Part shown: positions 8,361 to 15,824 of the stretch, in pieces
How the letters are laid out: every line of letters starts with the position of its first letter
How positions within the stretch are numbered: the stretch's first letter is position 1
Assembly: GCF_015218165.1 (NCBI RefSeq)
Contig: NZ_CP048659.1
Span: 3,472,001-3,536,000, forward strand
DNA: 64,000 bases
Direction of reading: 5' to 3'
Source of the DNA: Acinetobacter piscicola
GTDB lineage: Bacteria > Pseudomonadota > Gammaproteobacteria > Pseudomonadales > Moraxellaceae
Program-made: the position numbers and the translations under genes
The notes under the pieces: model-generated
What the model was told of the DNA's origin: nothing
Seen by the model: the letters and a program-made list of their open reading frames with translations, nothing else
Databases searched by the model: none

Positions 8361-9644
8361 TTATTTATTAGGCTTTAAATGCTCACTAGCACCATGCTCC
8401 CAAAAAAATGGTGCTGCCCTACCATCTTGACTAGAGCAATCTATACATGACATATCAACCCACAGAAAATTAAAAATTAGAAATAAATAAAAACTTATAT
8501 AAACCACCATTAATATTTTAGACAAATATTCATTATTCAAATTATGTTGTACTTTTATTTTTGAAAAAGAAAATGCCAAGAATAAAACACAAATAACTTG
8601 TGTTGCAGGATAAATAAAGTTTCCAGAAAAAAATGCATCTATCAATATAGATAAAACACCCATTTTCAAAATTATACTTACATTTGATTTAAACAAAAAA
8701 TAAAATTTATATAGTAAAAATATTAAAAATATCCCTCCTAAAATACCCCATTCAAATATTAAACGTAAAAATAAGTTATGTGAATGATGACCATATAGAA
8801 ATTGTTCTTTTGCTAGAAATCCACCTCCAACTCCAAAAATAGGATAATCAATCCAATTTTTAAACATGAACTCCCATATTTCATACCTTTTTGAAGTTGT
8901 AAATCTTGAAATACTCAAATCATTATCTATTCCATAAATTATGCCATGCATTTTACATACAGCAAAATAAACAAAAAAAGATAACATTAAATAAATTCCG
9001 ATTTTAATATTACTTAATCTATTTTCTTTTGATAAAAATATTAGAATAATTAGAGGAAAAAATATACTCAATAAAGCAGAACGAGCACCACTAAAAAACA
9101 AAGCTAAACCAATAAAAAAATAAAAAATATAATAGTATGATCGATTCCGTTCACCTTGACTTATATAAAGACACAACCAAAATATTGGAATAATAAAACT
9201 ATCAAATATTCTTCTTGTACCTGAATTTAACTGCCAATCATACCAACTATTATAATTTAAATAATTAAAAATAGACACAAAAACAAAAAAACATGAAAAT
9301 ATTGAAGATAAAACCAAAACAGAATAAGCAATATTAATTTTAGACTCTACATATTGCTCTTGATATAAAGATAAATATATAAAATATATACTTAACCACA
9401 AAATAATATCTTGAATTGAATACGGATCAAAATATTGATATGAAAAAATAAAATAAATAATAATCAAAGATAAAATAAATAAAGTTTCTTTTGAAAAATT
9501 AATTTTTCTAACAAGTATAAAAATACAAGAGATTAATGCTAAAAAGATTTCAAAAACACGATATTCATCAAATGGATTATTTATATAACTAAAATTCTTC
9601 CCTAATACAAAAAGGATCAGATAAATAATACATAGGTAATACAT
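8361..9644 (-). CDS. tfpO: TfpO-like pilin-specific oligosaccharyltransferase (Wzy_C family)
   Basis: Membrane protein of 427 residues with many hydrophobic helices. It has a Wzy_C-type core with FFSGARSALLS, a loop with FGVGGGFLAKEQ and YGHHSHNLFLRLIFEWG. The soluble tail is SSQDGRAAPFFWEHGASEHL. I chose the ATG at 9644 because the upstream in-frame TTG at 9686 lies inside a terminator hairpin, and GGAAAA precedes the ATG. It is just downstream of the resident pilin, the position of TfpO/PglL(ComP) enzymes. The resident pilin ends in Ser, the usual TfpO acceptor. The gene is visibly more AT-rich than its neighbours. Confidence 0.82.
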   Translation of the reverse strand: MYYLCIIYLILFVLGKNFSYINNPFDEYRVFEIFLALISCIFILVRKINFSKETLFILSLIIIYFIFSYQYFDPYSIQDIILWLSIYFIYLSLYQEQYVESKINIAYSVLVLSSIFSCFFVFVSIFNYLNYNSWYDWQLNSGTRRIFDSFIIPIFWLCLYISQGERNRSYYYIFYFFIGLALFFSGARSALLSIFFPLIILIFLSKENRLSNIKIGIYLMLSFFVYFAVCKMHGIIYGIDNDLSISRFTTSKRYEIWEFMFKNWIDYPIFGVGGGFLAKEQFLYGHHSHNLFLRLIFEWGILGGIFLIFLLYKFYFLFKSNVSIILKMGVLSILIDAFFSGNFIYPATQVICVLFLAFSFSKIKVQHNLNNEYLSKILMVVYISFYLFLIFNFLWVDMSCIDCSSQDGRAAPFFWEHGASEHLKPNK

Positions 9645-9654
9645 ATAATTTTCC

Positions 9655-9684
9655 AAAAAAAAGTGCCCTATAGGCACTTTTTTC
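9655..9684 (-). terminator. Terminator/attenuator after the resident pilin
   Basis: Stem AAAAAAGTGCC / GGCACTTTTTT just after the pilin stop codon and before the tfpO-like gene. It would let most transcripts end after the pilin. Confidence 0.75.
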
Positions 9685-9709
9685 AAATTTAATATTTTAA
9701 AATTAAATA

Positions 9710-10140
9710 TTAAGATACTTTACATGCAGATGGTAAGTATTTTTGTTCAATACCACCTGATGACGGTGTTGTACAAGTCCAATCTGTCGAACCACCTTTA
9801 TTTACAGCTGTTAATGTTAAAGTTTTACTTACTAAGCCAGCACTTACACCTGAACCTTGGAAAGTTGCAGTAATTGTACAAGCTGGAGCATTACCACCTG
9901 TAGTAACTTTGAGAACATATTTGCTTGATATCGTCGTATCAACAGCCAAACCAGCAGCTGTATCAGCAGCTGAGTTAACAGGGCATACATTAGTTTGACT
10001 AACTACTTCCATTACAGGAGTTTTTAAACCAGAAGCTAAGCTTAATGCATCTGTAACTTGAGAGCGTGCAATATAATTCTGATAAGCAGGAATCGCAATC
10101 GCAGCCAAAATACCGATAATCGCAACAACGATCATTAACT
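9710..10140 (-). pseudogene. pilA: Resident type IV pilin gene, 3' part (interrupted by island)
   Basis: Encodes the pilin from Glu5/Leu6 onward: [16 protein letters not shown], a C-terminal disulfide region and a final Ser (PSACKVS). The leader peptide and processing site are missing. Bases 10136-10140 (read on -, AGTTA) join the 31-nt piece at 26580-26610 to give [16 protein letters not shown] in frame. The total is 462 nt, or 153 codons plus stop. The orthologue position is pilA/comP of Acinetobacter. The gene cannot yield a functional pilin while split, but precise excision would repair it. Confidence 0.95.
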
Positions 10141-10149
10141 ATCTACATT

Positions 10150-10172
10150 CCATAAGTCACTTTATATGGACA
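10150..10172. repeat. Island left end: CCATAAGT plus ATATGGACA motif
   Basis: CCATAAGT at 10150-10157 is the inverse of ACTTATGG at 26567-26574 near the other end. ATATGGACA lies at 10164-10172. Probable recombinase-binding sites. Confidence 0.7.
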
Positions 10173-10217
10173 CGCTCCAAACTTTTGAATTCTATTCATT
10201 TACTCTATTTTATATTT

Positions 10218-10269
10218 TGTCCATATAGACATGCTTTTATAACGACAAATTTTTCACGTTTGTCCATAT
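10218..10269. repeat. Two further TGTCCATAT subterminal repeats, left end
   Basis: Exact TGTCCATAT at 10218-10226 and 10261-10269, the same 9-mer as at the right end. Confidence 0.7.
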
Positions 10270-10373
10270 CCTAAAAAATGCGTAAAGTGTTAAAAACGTG
10301 TTTTAGTCCGCCTAATTAAAAATAAGCAATCACCAAAAGAGACTTTTTGTATTCATATCGACCTTAAAATTTT

Positions 10374-10664
10374 ATGCTCAAAAACAGACGAATGATGACC
10401 AACAATGAATCTATAGAAATACATCTAGATGCTGAAACAAAGCAATTTGCAGAACAAGCTGCGATTGTTCTAGACTACCCTACACTCAGTGATTTTTTCA
10501 TTTATTTAATTCAAAATCACGCACCACAAATTTTGCATGAACACACTCATATTCAGTTAAGTCATACTCAGTTCAAGCAATTTATCGAAGCATGTCGCAC
10601 TCAAAATACCGTTCCTGCCCGATTAAAACAGGCTGCCCAGCTTTTAGATAAACAAAATTTTTAA
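10374..10664 (+). CDS. DUF1778 (TacA-like) antitoxin-family protein, no toxin adjacent
   Basis: A 96-residue protein with a ribbon-helix-helix-like N-terminal half (IEIHLDAETKQFAEQAAIVL) and LSDFFIYLIQNHA, which resembles DUF1778 antitoxins. Those normally pair with a GNAT acetyltransferase toxin that modifies aminoacyl-tRNA. No acetyltransferase follows; instead a YefM-like antitoxin gene begins 9 nt later. The start could also be the ATG pair at 10392, since no strong ribosome site distinguishes them. Role inferred: orphan regulator or neutraliser of toxins encoded elsewhere. Confidence 0.7.
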   Translation: MLKNRRMMTNNESIEIHLDAETKQFAEQAAIVLDYPTLSDFFIYLIQNHAPQILHEHTHIQLSHTQFKQFIEACRTQNTVPARLKQAAQLLDKQNF

Positions 10665-10673
10665 GGAGCAGAA

Positions 10674-10928
10674 ATGAAAGTCATTACATGTGCTGAGCTG
10701 CAAGACAATTTAGCAGATATACTCGATTACGTTATAGACGATCACGCACCTGTACTTATTAATAGAGAAGATAAACAAGCCGTAGTGATAATAAGTCTAG
10801 ATGATTGTAGTGCCTTTAAAGAAACAGCGTACCTAATCAAAATTCCTGCCAATGCAAAACGGTTAAGCGACTCAATCGTGCAAATTGAAGCAACTGAAAC
10901 AACGTGTCATAAACTAAGTAAAGAGTGA
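10674..10928 (+). CDS. Phd/YefM-family antitoxin, no toxin adjacent
   Basis: An 84-residue protein. MKVITCAELQDNLADILDYV, then PVLINREDKQAVVIISLDD and LIKIPANAKRLSDSIVQIE follow the YefM pattern closely. AGGAG precedes the ATG. YefM neutralises and co-represses with YoeB, an mRNA interferase. No YoeB-like frame follows in the next 350 bp. It is operonic with the preceding DUF1778 gene, so the pair is two antitoxins in tandem. Family assignment is firm; the orphan function is unknown. Confidence 0.82.
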   Translation: MKVITCAELQDNLADILDYVIDDHAPVLINREDKQAVVIISLDDCSAFKETAYLIKIPANAKRLSDSIVQIEATETTCHKLSKE

Positions 10929-11046
10929 GATTGAGATGCACTAACGATGGTAGAAATAGCGCCCGACTATACCCAGAAAATTTCAAGCGATAGACTTCAA
11001 CATAAAGAACGACATTACAACACCGAAAAAAGAACAACCGAATATA

Positions 11047-11062
11047 TGTGACACGCATCACA
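11047..11062. promoter_or_regulatory. Perfect CRP/Vfr-type site upstream of cargo pilin 1
   Basis: TGTGA-N6-TCACA palindrome (TGTGACACGCATCACA), 160 bp before the sigma-54-like promoter. Vfr/CRP controls type IV pili in relatives. Binding is inferred. The remainder of the 352-bp gap 10929-11280 shows only AT-rich promoter-like sequence. Confidence 0.6.
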
Positions 11063-11205
11063 CAATGACAATATTTGTCCAGAGCATAAAATTCAACCTG
11101 ATAAAATTTGTCACTTTTTAACAAAAATATATAGTCGAATAAAAAGACTTAAATTTTTTATGTGTAAGGTGCTGTTTTTCTGTGTAAATTGTCTATAATA
11201 AAAGT

Positions 11206-11222
11206 TGGCACGTTTAGTGCTA
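11206..11222 (+). promoter_or_regulatory. Sigma-54-like promoter of cargo pilin 1
   Basis: TGGCACGTTTAGTGCTA has GG and GC dinucleotides at the required 10-bp spacing (-24/-12) and a near-consensus TGGCACG. It lies about 60 bp before the pilin ATG. Confidence 0.75.
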
Positions 11223-11280
11223 ATATTAAAATAGCTTACAAAGCTTATAATTAAATTAACAACATTTGTGGAGAATGTTT

Positions 11281-11715
11281 ATGAACGCTCAAAAAGGCTT
11301 TACGCTTATCGAGTTGATGATTGTTGTCGCTATTATTGGTATCTTGGCTGCAATCGCACTTCCTGCGTACCAAGACTACACTAAACGTGCAAAAATGTCT
11401 GAAGTGGTTGCATTCATTGCATCTGCAAAAACGGGCGTTGCAGAAGGTTATGCAGACTTAAATACTTTGACAGGTATTGATAACGCTAAAGCAGGTTTGG
11501 CTGCCGCAACAGATATTACATCTAAGTATGTGGAAAAAATGACTGTTACTGATGGTGTAATTACAGTTGATGTTCAAGATATTGATGCAGGTTGTGATGC
11601 TGCAACAGCTGCTTTAACTTTAACGCCAACCCCTAATACAACTACTGGTTCATTGGACTGGGCTGGTACATCTGATGCAACCTGTACTAAATTTGTCCCT
11701 GCAAACTTCCGTTAA
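11281..11715 (+). CDS. Type IV pilin, cargo copy 1
   Basis: Complete 144-residue type IVa prepilin: leader MNAQKG, cleavage before Phe, then [20 protein letters not shown] with the critical Glu5, and a C-terminal Cys-Cys loop (CDAAT ... ATCTKF). The ATG follows GGAGAATGTTT. It would be processed by PilD and assembled by PilB/PilC, encoded at 36813-40644. It ends PANFR, lacking the terminal Ser used by TfpO. The first 21 coding bases match the resident pilin, but the body differs. It is closely similar to the second cargo pilin at 14153. Confidence 0.95.
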   Translation: MNAQKGFTLIELMIVVAIIGILAAIALPAYQDYTKRAKMSEVVAFIASAKTGVAEGYADLNTLTGIDNAKAGLAAATDITSKYVEKMTVTDGVITVDVQDIDAGCDAATAALTLTPTPNTTTGSLDWAGTSDATCTKFVPANFR

Positions 11716-11734
11716 TCTTAGCGTAATTTGCAAT

Positions 11735-11768
11735 AAAAAGGGTGTGGCTTAGTCCACACTCTTTTTTA
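11735..11768 (+). terminator. Terminator after cargo pilin 1
   Basis: Stem AAAGGGTGTGG / CCACACTCTTT with a T run. Confidence 0.85.
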
Positions 11769-11812
11769 TTTGTGTGCGTATTGTTGATAAAATCAAAATC
11801 AGGAATTAAGCG

Positions 11813-12484
11813 ATGTTGCCAAAGAAACATTCAAAAAATATAAACGGATTCAAACGACTACAATTGGAATCTCTGACACATTTAGGCGAAGAAATTGACC
11901 ATTTAATACAACACATCAGTCATGCTCAAGCGATTGAATCTAATGAAATCAGCCAACAATATCAGGAGCTTGATGCTGATAATGAATTGAGTGAAGATGA
12001 AAAATACGATATACAAGAGGGGCTAATTGACCAAAATGAGCATCTGAAAGATGTTTTAGATTTGACATATGAACTGGCGATTATTGCCTTATATAAAAAA
12101 GTTGAAATTACAACCAAAAAAGCAATTAATATTCTTTACCCTGACATTAATCAAAAAAGTTTATACCGCATTGACTTTTTAAAAAAACAATTAAAAGACA
12201 AAGAAATAGATATTGAAACTTTTACAGATTATAAGGCGATGAATGAGTTAAGACTTATTAATAATTGCATAAAACATAGTGGGTGGGTAGATGATAAACT
12301 CGCCGCATACAATGACTGGATTGAAGGAAAGCCGTTGAATTATGTCGAAACGACAGAAAAATCTGCTGGAGATGTAGACATTAGAAAACTCAATGATATT
12401 CAATCTGCTTATAAACGCTTGAATCCTTTGTGTCATAATTATTTAAGTGATTTAATTTTAGAGTTTAAAAATAAAGTATTATAA
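11813..12484 (+). CDS. Unknown protein in pilin cassette (HEPN-like motif?)
   Basis: A 223-residue, charged, mostly helical, soluble-looking protein with no signal peptide. AGGAATT precedes the ATG. The stretch LRLINNCIKHSG resembles the N-x-x-K-H signature found in HEPN-like helical proteins, but the R-to-H spacing does not fit the strict RNase motif. I do not recognise a family. It lies between two pilin genes on the same strand, after a terminator, so it may be expressed by readthrough or its own promoter. Confidence 0.5.
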   Translation: MLPKKHSKNINGFKRLQLESLTHLGEEIDHLIQHISHAQAIESNEISQQYQELDADNELSEDEKYDIQEGLIDQNEHLKDVLDLTYELAIIALYKKVEITTKKAINILYPDINQKSLYRIDFLKKQLKDKEIDIETFTDYKAMNELRLINNCIKHSGWVDDKLAAYNDWIEGKPLNYVETTEKSAGDVDIRKLNDIQSAYKRLNPLCHNYLSDLILEFKNKVL

Positions 12485-12576
12485 TGTAGCAGTATAAATA
12501 ATATGTCCAAGAATTTTGTTGTGGAGTATGCAAGAAAAATGAGCTTTATGATTTTTTTTATAATACAAGAAATATC

Positions 12577-14004
12577 ATGGACTTAAAAAATTTCCTAAAA
12601 CGAGAATTTCCTCTGCCTAAATTAAGTGAATTAGGGCATATTGGTCTGCTTATTATTTTACCTAATCTTATTTTTCTAACTTTAGCATATTATGCAGCAG
12701 TTTCTCGCCCATTATTTAACTTTGATTATCTGCTTGCTTTGTTTTTTATCGTGCTGCCCTATAGAGCAATTCGTTTGTTTGGCGGATTGCTTTTAGTATT
12801 GGCAATGTGTGTCGATTTACTCATGTTCGTGGTGCAAATTTTTCCATTTATGGACTTAGCTGCGATTCGTTATCTTGTATCATTTATTCCGCAAGCCCCT
12901 ACAAATTATTTGGTACTGATGGTGTTTTTTTGCATTTGTATCATAGTCATGGTTGTAGTGATTACTTATTATTCTACACCTAAACGCTTACCGCCACCTT
13001 ACCCAAGTATTATTTTAATTATTTTACTACTTATTTCTTATGTTTTTATGAATTTGGGGATAATGTATTCAAATTTTAAAGCCATCTTGGGTAGAGATAA
13101 TTACTATATTGCACATAGTCAGAGCTTATTATATAAAGAGATTATTCAAGATAATTTTGTCGGTTTAGTCAATGTTCTACCCAAATTTGAGCCTTTAGAG
13201 CAACCAGAACAACGTGCCGCAACCTTATTACAACAACCCTATTCGGATAAAATCTTTTTTATTGTAGCAGAGTCATGGGGAGAATTACGCAACCTACAAG
13301 CACAACGAGAGGTATTAAATAAAATTTATGCTCAACAAGGAAATTTCGATTTTATTCATACAGGTACAATTCGGACATTTGGTGCCACTGTGGCAGGTGA
13401 ATTAAGAGAATTATGTGGATTAAAATTAGTAGCGAATAGCGGCTTTGCTTTAGGAAAACTTGAACAAGAACAATATGTAAACTGCTTACCGAATCTATTC
13501 AAGGCAAATAACTACCAGACCATCGCTCTACATGGTACAAGTGGTTTGCTGTATGACAGAGTGGAGTGGTATCCCAAAGCAGGTTTTCAACACACTTTGT
13601 TTGGTGAGCATTTTATGCAGTTGCGTCGCTGTGCTGCATTTAAAGGTGCTTGTGATAGTGCATTGATGAATCAAGTAAGTCAGATTTTTTCAAAATACCA
13701 GCAAGATAAACTATTTTTCTATTGGATGACGCTGACATCACATCAACCTTATGCAAAACAAGATATTCATAATCAGCGTTTTGACTGTCAAAAGTTTGCC
13801 ATAAATCCCAAAAGTGATGCTTGCCGTAATGCACAATTACAAACACAGTTTTTTGATGACCTTGCCATCATGATTCAAAAACCTGAAATGCAAGGTGTGG
13901 AAATTGTCGTTGTGGGTGACCATCAACCGCCAATGTGGGGAGAAGATGATATTTCACACATTATTCCATGGAAAGTGAGTTGGTTGCATTTGCGAGTAAA
14001 ATAG
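12577..14004 (+). CDS. Membrane sulfatase / phosphoethanolamine-transferase-like protein
   Basis: A 475-residue protein with about five N-terminal membrane segments (residues ~20-165) and a periplasmic alkaline-phosphatase-superfamily domain (~225-470). Metal/nucleophile-type motifs are IFFIVAESWG, GTIRTFGATVAGELREL, ALHGTSG, YWMTLTSHQPYA and VVVGDHQPPM. Relatives move phosphoethanolamine or phosphoglycerol onto lipid A, glycans or, in Neisseria (PptA), pilin. Its position between two pilin genes suggests pilin or pilus-associated modification. Substrate not determinable here. Confidence 0.75.
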   Translation: MDLKNFLKREFPLPKLSELGHIGLLIILPNLIFLTLAYYAAVSRPLFNFDYLLALFFIVLPYRAIRLFGGLLLVLAMCVDLLMFVVQIFPFMDLAAIRYLVSFIPQAPTNYLVLMVFFCICIIVMVVVITYYSTPKRLPPPYPSIILIILLLISYVFMNLGIMYSNFKAILGRDNYYIAHSQSLLYKEIIQDNFVGLVNVLPKFEPLEQPEQRAATLLQQPYSDKIFFIVAESWGELRNLQAQREVLNKIYAQQGNFDFIHTGTIRTFGATVAGELRELCGLKLVANSGFALGKLEQEQYVNCLPNLFKANNYQTIALHGTSGLLYDRVEWYPKAGFQHTLFGEHFMQLRRCAAFKGACDSALMNQVSQIFSKYQQDKLFFYWMTLTSHQPYAKQDIHNQRFDCQKFAINPKSDACRNAQLQTQFFDDLAIMIQKPEMQGVEIVVVGDHQPPMWGEDDISHIIPWKVSWLHLRVK

Positions 14005-14101
14005 CTTAAATGTAAAATATTTGTCACTTTTCGACGGAAACCGTAGAGTTTACAATAAAGAATAATAATATTAAGTTATTGAAATAAATTAAAATTTATT
14101 T

Positions 14102-14118
14102 TGGCTTGGTTCTTGCTT
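14102..14118 (+). promoter_or_regulatory. Sigma-54-like promoter of cargo pilin 2
   Basis: TGGCTTGGTTCTTGCTT, with GG at 14103-14104 and GC at 14115-14116 (10-bp spacing), 35-50 bp before the pilin start. Confidence 0.7.
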
Positions 14119-14152
14119 TGTATTTTTATAACTAATGGCTGGGAGTAAGGCT

Positions 14153-14587
14153 ATGTCACAACAACAAGGATTTACCTTGATAGAACTGATGATTGTGGTA
14201 GCAATAATTGGTATTTTGGCTTCTATAGCATTACCACTATACAGTAACTATGTTAAACGTGCCAAAGTCTCTGAAGTCGTGATGTTTATTGATGTGGCAA
14301 AAACAGGCGTGGCAGAAAGCTATGCAGACTTAAATACTTTGATGAGTATTGATAATGCAAAAGCAGGTTTAGCCGACGCTACCGATATTACATCTAAATA
14401 TGTGAATGATTTAACTGTAACTAATGGTGTAATCGATGTAACTGTTAAGGATATTGATACAGCTTGTGATGCCGCAACACCTGCTTTAACTTTAACCCCT
14501 ACTATTAATACAACAACTGGCTCATTAGAATGGACGGGTTCATCTGATGCTGATTGTACTAAGTTTGCACCAGCGAATTTCAGATAA
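14153..14587 (+). CDS. Type IV pilin, cargo copy 2
   Basis: Complete 144-residue prepilin with short leader MSQQQG, then [20 protein letters not shown] (Glu5 present), and the same two-Cys C-terminal loop and PANFR end as cargo copy 1. By eye about three quarters of residues match copy 1. An in-frame ATG lies 18 nt upstream, but GGGAG stands 7 nt before the chosen ATG and the short leader matches the family. Tandem pilin copies could allow switching, mixing or recombination between variants. Confidence 0.93.
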   Translation: MSQQQGFTLIELMIVVAIIGILASIALPLYSNYVKRAKVSEVVMFIDVAKTGVAESYADLNTLMSIDNAKAGLADATDITSKYVNDLTVTNGVIDVTVKDIDTACDAATPALTLTPTINTTTGSLEWTGSSDADCTKFAPANFR

Positions 14588-14606
14588 TTTATTTAGAGGC
14601 TAAATC

Positions 14607-15014
14607 ATGAGTTATATCCCAGTAAAAATGTTCATATCTCAATTTCAACTCATGAAACAAGATTTGAATATTTTATTAGAAGATTGGACGGTTGAGAATG
14701 AGACCGAGCAACAAATAAAAGCGACTGCGACGCATTTGGTTGAAGAATGTTTGGTTGATGCGTGTGCTATTTCATCACAACTCAAAGCAGTTAATTTTGA
14801 AAGCCCACCTAACGAACTGGTTGAAAATGCAAATCATATTATTGATACATTAGCACTTTTTAGATTTCGTGAGCACTTGAAACGTCTGATTAAAATTATT
14901 CCTGACACAAAATTTAATGGACGTGGAAAACCACCAACTCAACACTTTACCGAATTTTTATGTATGGTTGATTCTTTAACAAAGCAGCAAAAATATTTTT
15001 ATGTATTAAAATGA
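14607..15014 (+). CDS. Unknown protein between pilin 2 and tfpZ-like gene
   Basis: A 135-residue soluble, helix-rich protein (FLCMVDSLTKQQKYFYVLK at its end) with no signal peptide and no family I recognise. It starts 19 nt after the pilin stop, preceded by AGAGG. Its stop overlaps the start of the tfpZ-like gene (ATGA), so the two are translationally coupled. The coupling suggests a pilus-related accessory role. Confidence 0.55.
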   Translation: MSYIPVKMFISQFQLMKQDLNILLEDWTVENETEQQIKATATHLVEECLVDACAISSQLKAVNFESPPNELVENANHIIDTLALFRFREHLKRLIKIIPDTKFNGRGKPPTQHFTEFLCMVDSLTKQQKYFYVLK

Positions 15015-15754
15015 TTGTAATGTCTAAACGTCTAAAATTTTTTCTAAGCCATCTCACTATTTCCTTTGGGATAGCACTTTGTATTGTCGCATTAGTTTTT
15101 TTTGTCTGGTATCCATCTCCACTTGCCTCTGCTGTTGGTGTAACCCATATTTTTTTAATGCTATTGGTCATCGATGTGATTTTAGGACCACTTTTAGGTT
15201 TATTGGTTTATAAAGAAGGTAAAAAAACACTAAAATTTGACCTAAGTGTCATTATTCTCATTCAAATTGTGGCTTTATGTTATGGGGTATTTAGTATCGA
15301 ACAAGGTCGCCCTGCATGGTTGGTTTATAATGTAGATCGTTTTGAGTTGGTTAGAAAAAATGAATTAGTTGATACGAATATTCAGCAAGCACAGCCACAA
15401 TTCCAAAAACCTTCATGGTTTAAACCGCAATATGTTGCCGCTGAATTTGCCAAAGACACACAACAACGCAATGATGAAATGTTTGCAGAAGTATTTAGCG
15501 GTATTTCAATTGCACAGCGTCCAGAACGCTATGTAGAACTCACTCAAGCCAAACACCAAATCCAACAACGTGCATTACCACTTGTAGAACTGCAACAGTA
15601 CAACTCAAAAGCAGACGTTGAAAAAACTTTAGCCAAATATCCAAAAGCAGATGCGTGGCTACCCTTAAAAGCCAATGCTGTAGATATGGTGGTATTAGTC
15701 AATAAAGAATCTTCGAGCATCATCAAAATAGTAGACCTCAGACCGTGGAAATAA
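15011..15754 (+). CDS. tfpZ: TfpZ-like type IV pilin accessory protein
   Basis: A 247-residue membrane protein with three N-terminal membrane segments (~15-35, 45-65, 80-97), then a periplasmic domain containing GRPAWLVYNVDRFELV. These features match the TfpZ family encoded beside some Pseudomonas pilin alleles and related to FimB of Dichelobacter. TfpZ is thought to modulate pilin subunit levels or assembly for specific pilin types. Its presence with the cargo pilins supports a self-contained pilin allele. A second in-frame ATG at 15020 is also possible. Confidence 0.82.
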   Translation: MIVMSKRLKFFLSHLTISFGIALCIVALVFFVWYPSPLASAVGVTHIFLMLLVIDVILGPLLGLLVYKEGKKTLKFDLSVIILIQIVALCYGVFSIEQGRPAWLVYNVDRFELVRKNELVDTNIQQAQPQFQKPSWFKPQYVAAEFAKDTQQRNDEMFAEVFSGISIAQRPERYVELTQAKHQIQQRALPLVELQQYNSKADVEKTLAKYPKADAWLPLKANAVDMVVLVNKESSSIIKIVDLRPWK

Positions 15755-15785
15755 GTTTAACGGCATATTTTTTACTCCGTTTATT

Positions 15786-15820
15786 AAAAAGCCACTAAGT
15801 TCATAAACTGAGTGGCTATA
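15786..15820. terminator. Hairpin between tfpZ-like gene and recombinase operon
   Basis: Stem AGCCACT / AGTGGCT between convergent transcription units. Confidence 0.6.
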
Positions 15821-15824
15821 TCAA

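Noticed and set aside
9645..9686. TTG start extending the tfpO-like protein upstream by 14 residues
   Set aside because: These codons lie in the terminator hairpin of the pilin; the ATG at 9644 has its own ribosome site.
10929..11046. Possible YoeB-type toxin after the YefM-like antitoxin
   Set aside because: The only + frame (about 35 codons from 10947) has no similarity to YoeB, and no longer frame exists before the pilin promoter region.
10837..11124. - strand frame of 95 codons
   Set aside because: Overlaps the YefM-like gene and its promoter region, with atypical composition and no homology that I can see.
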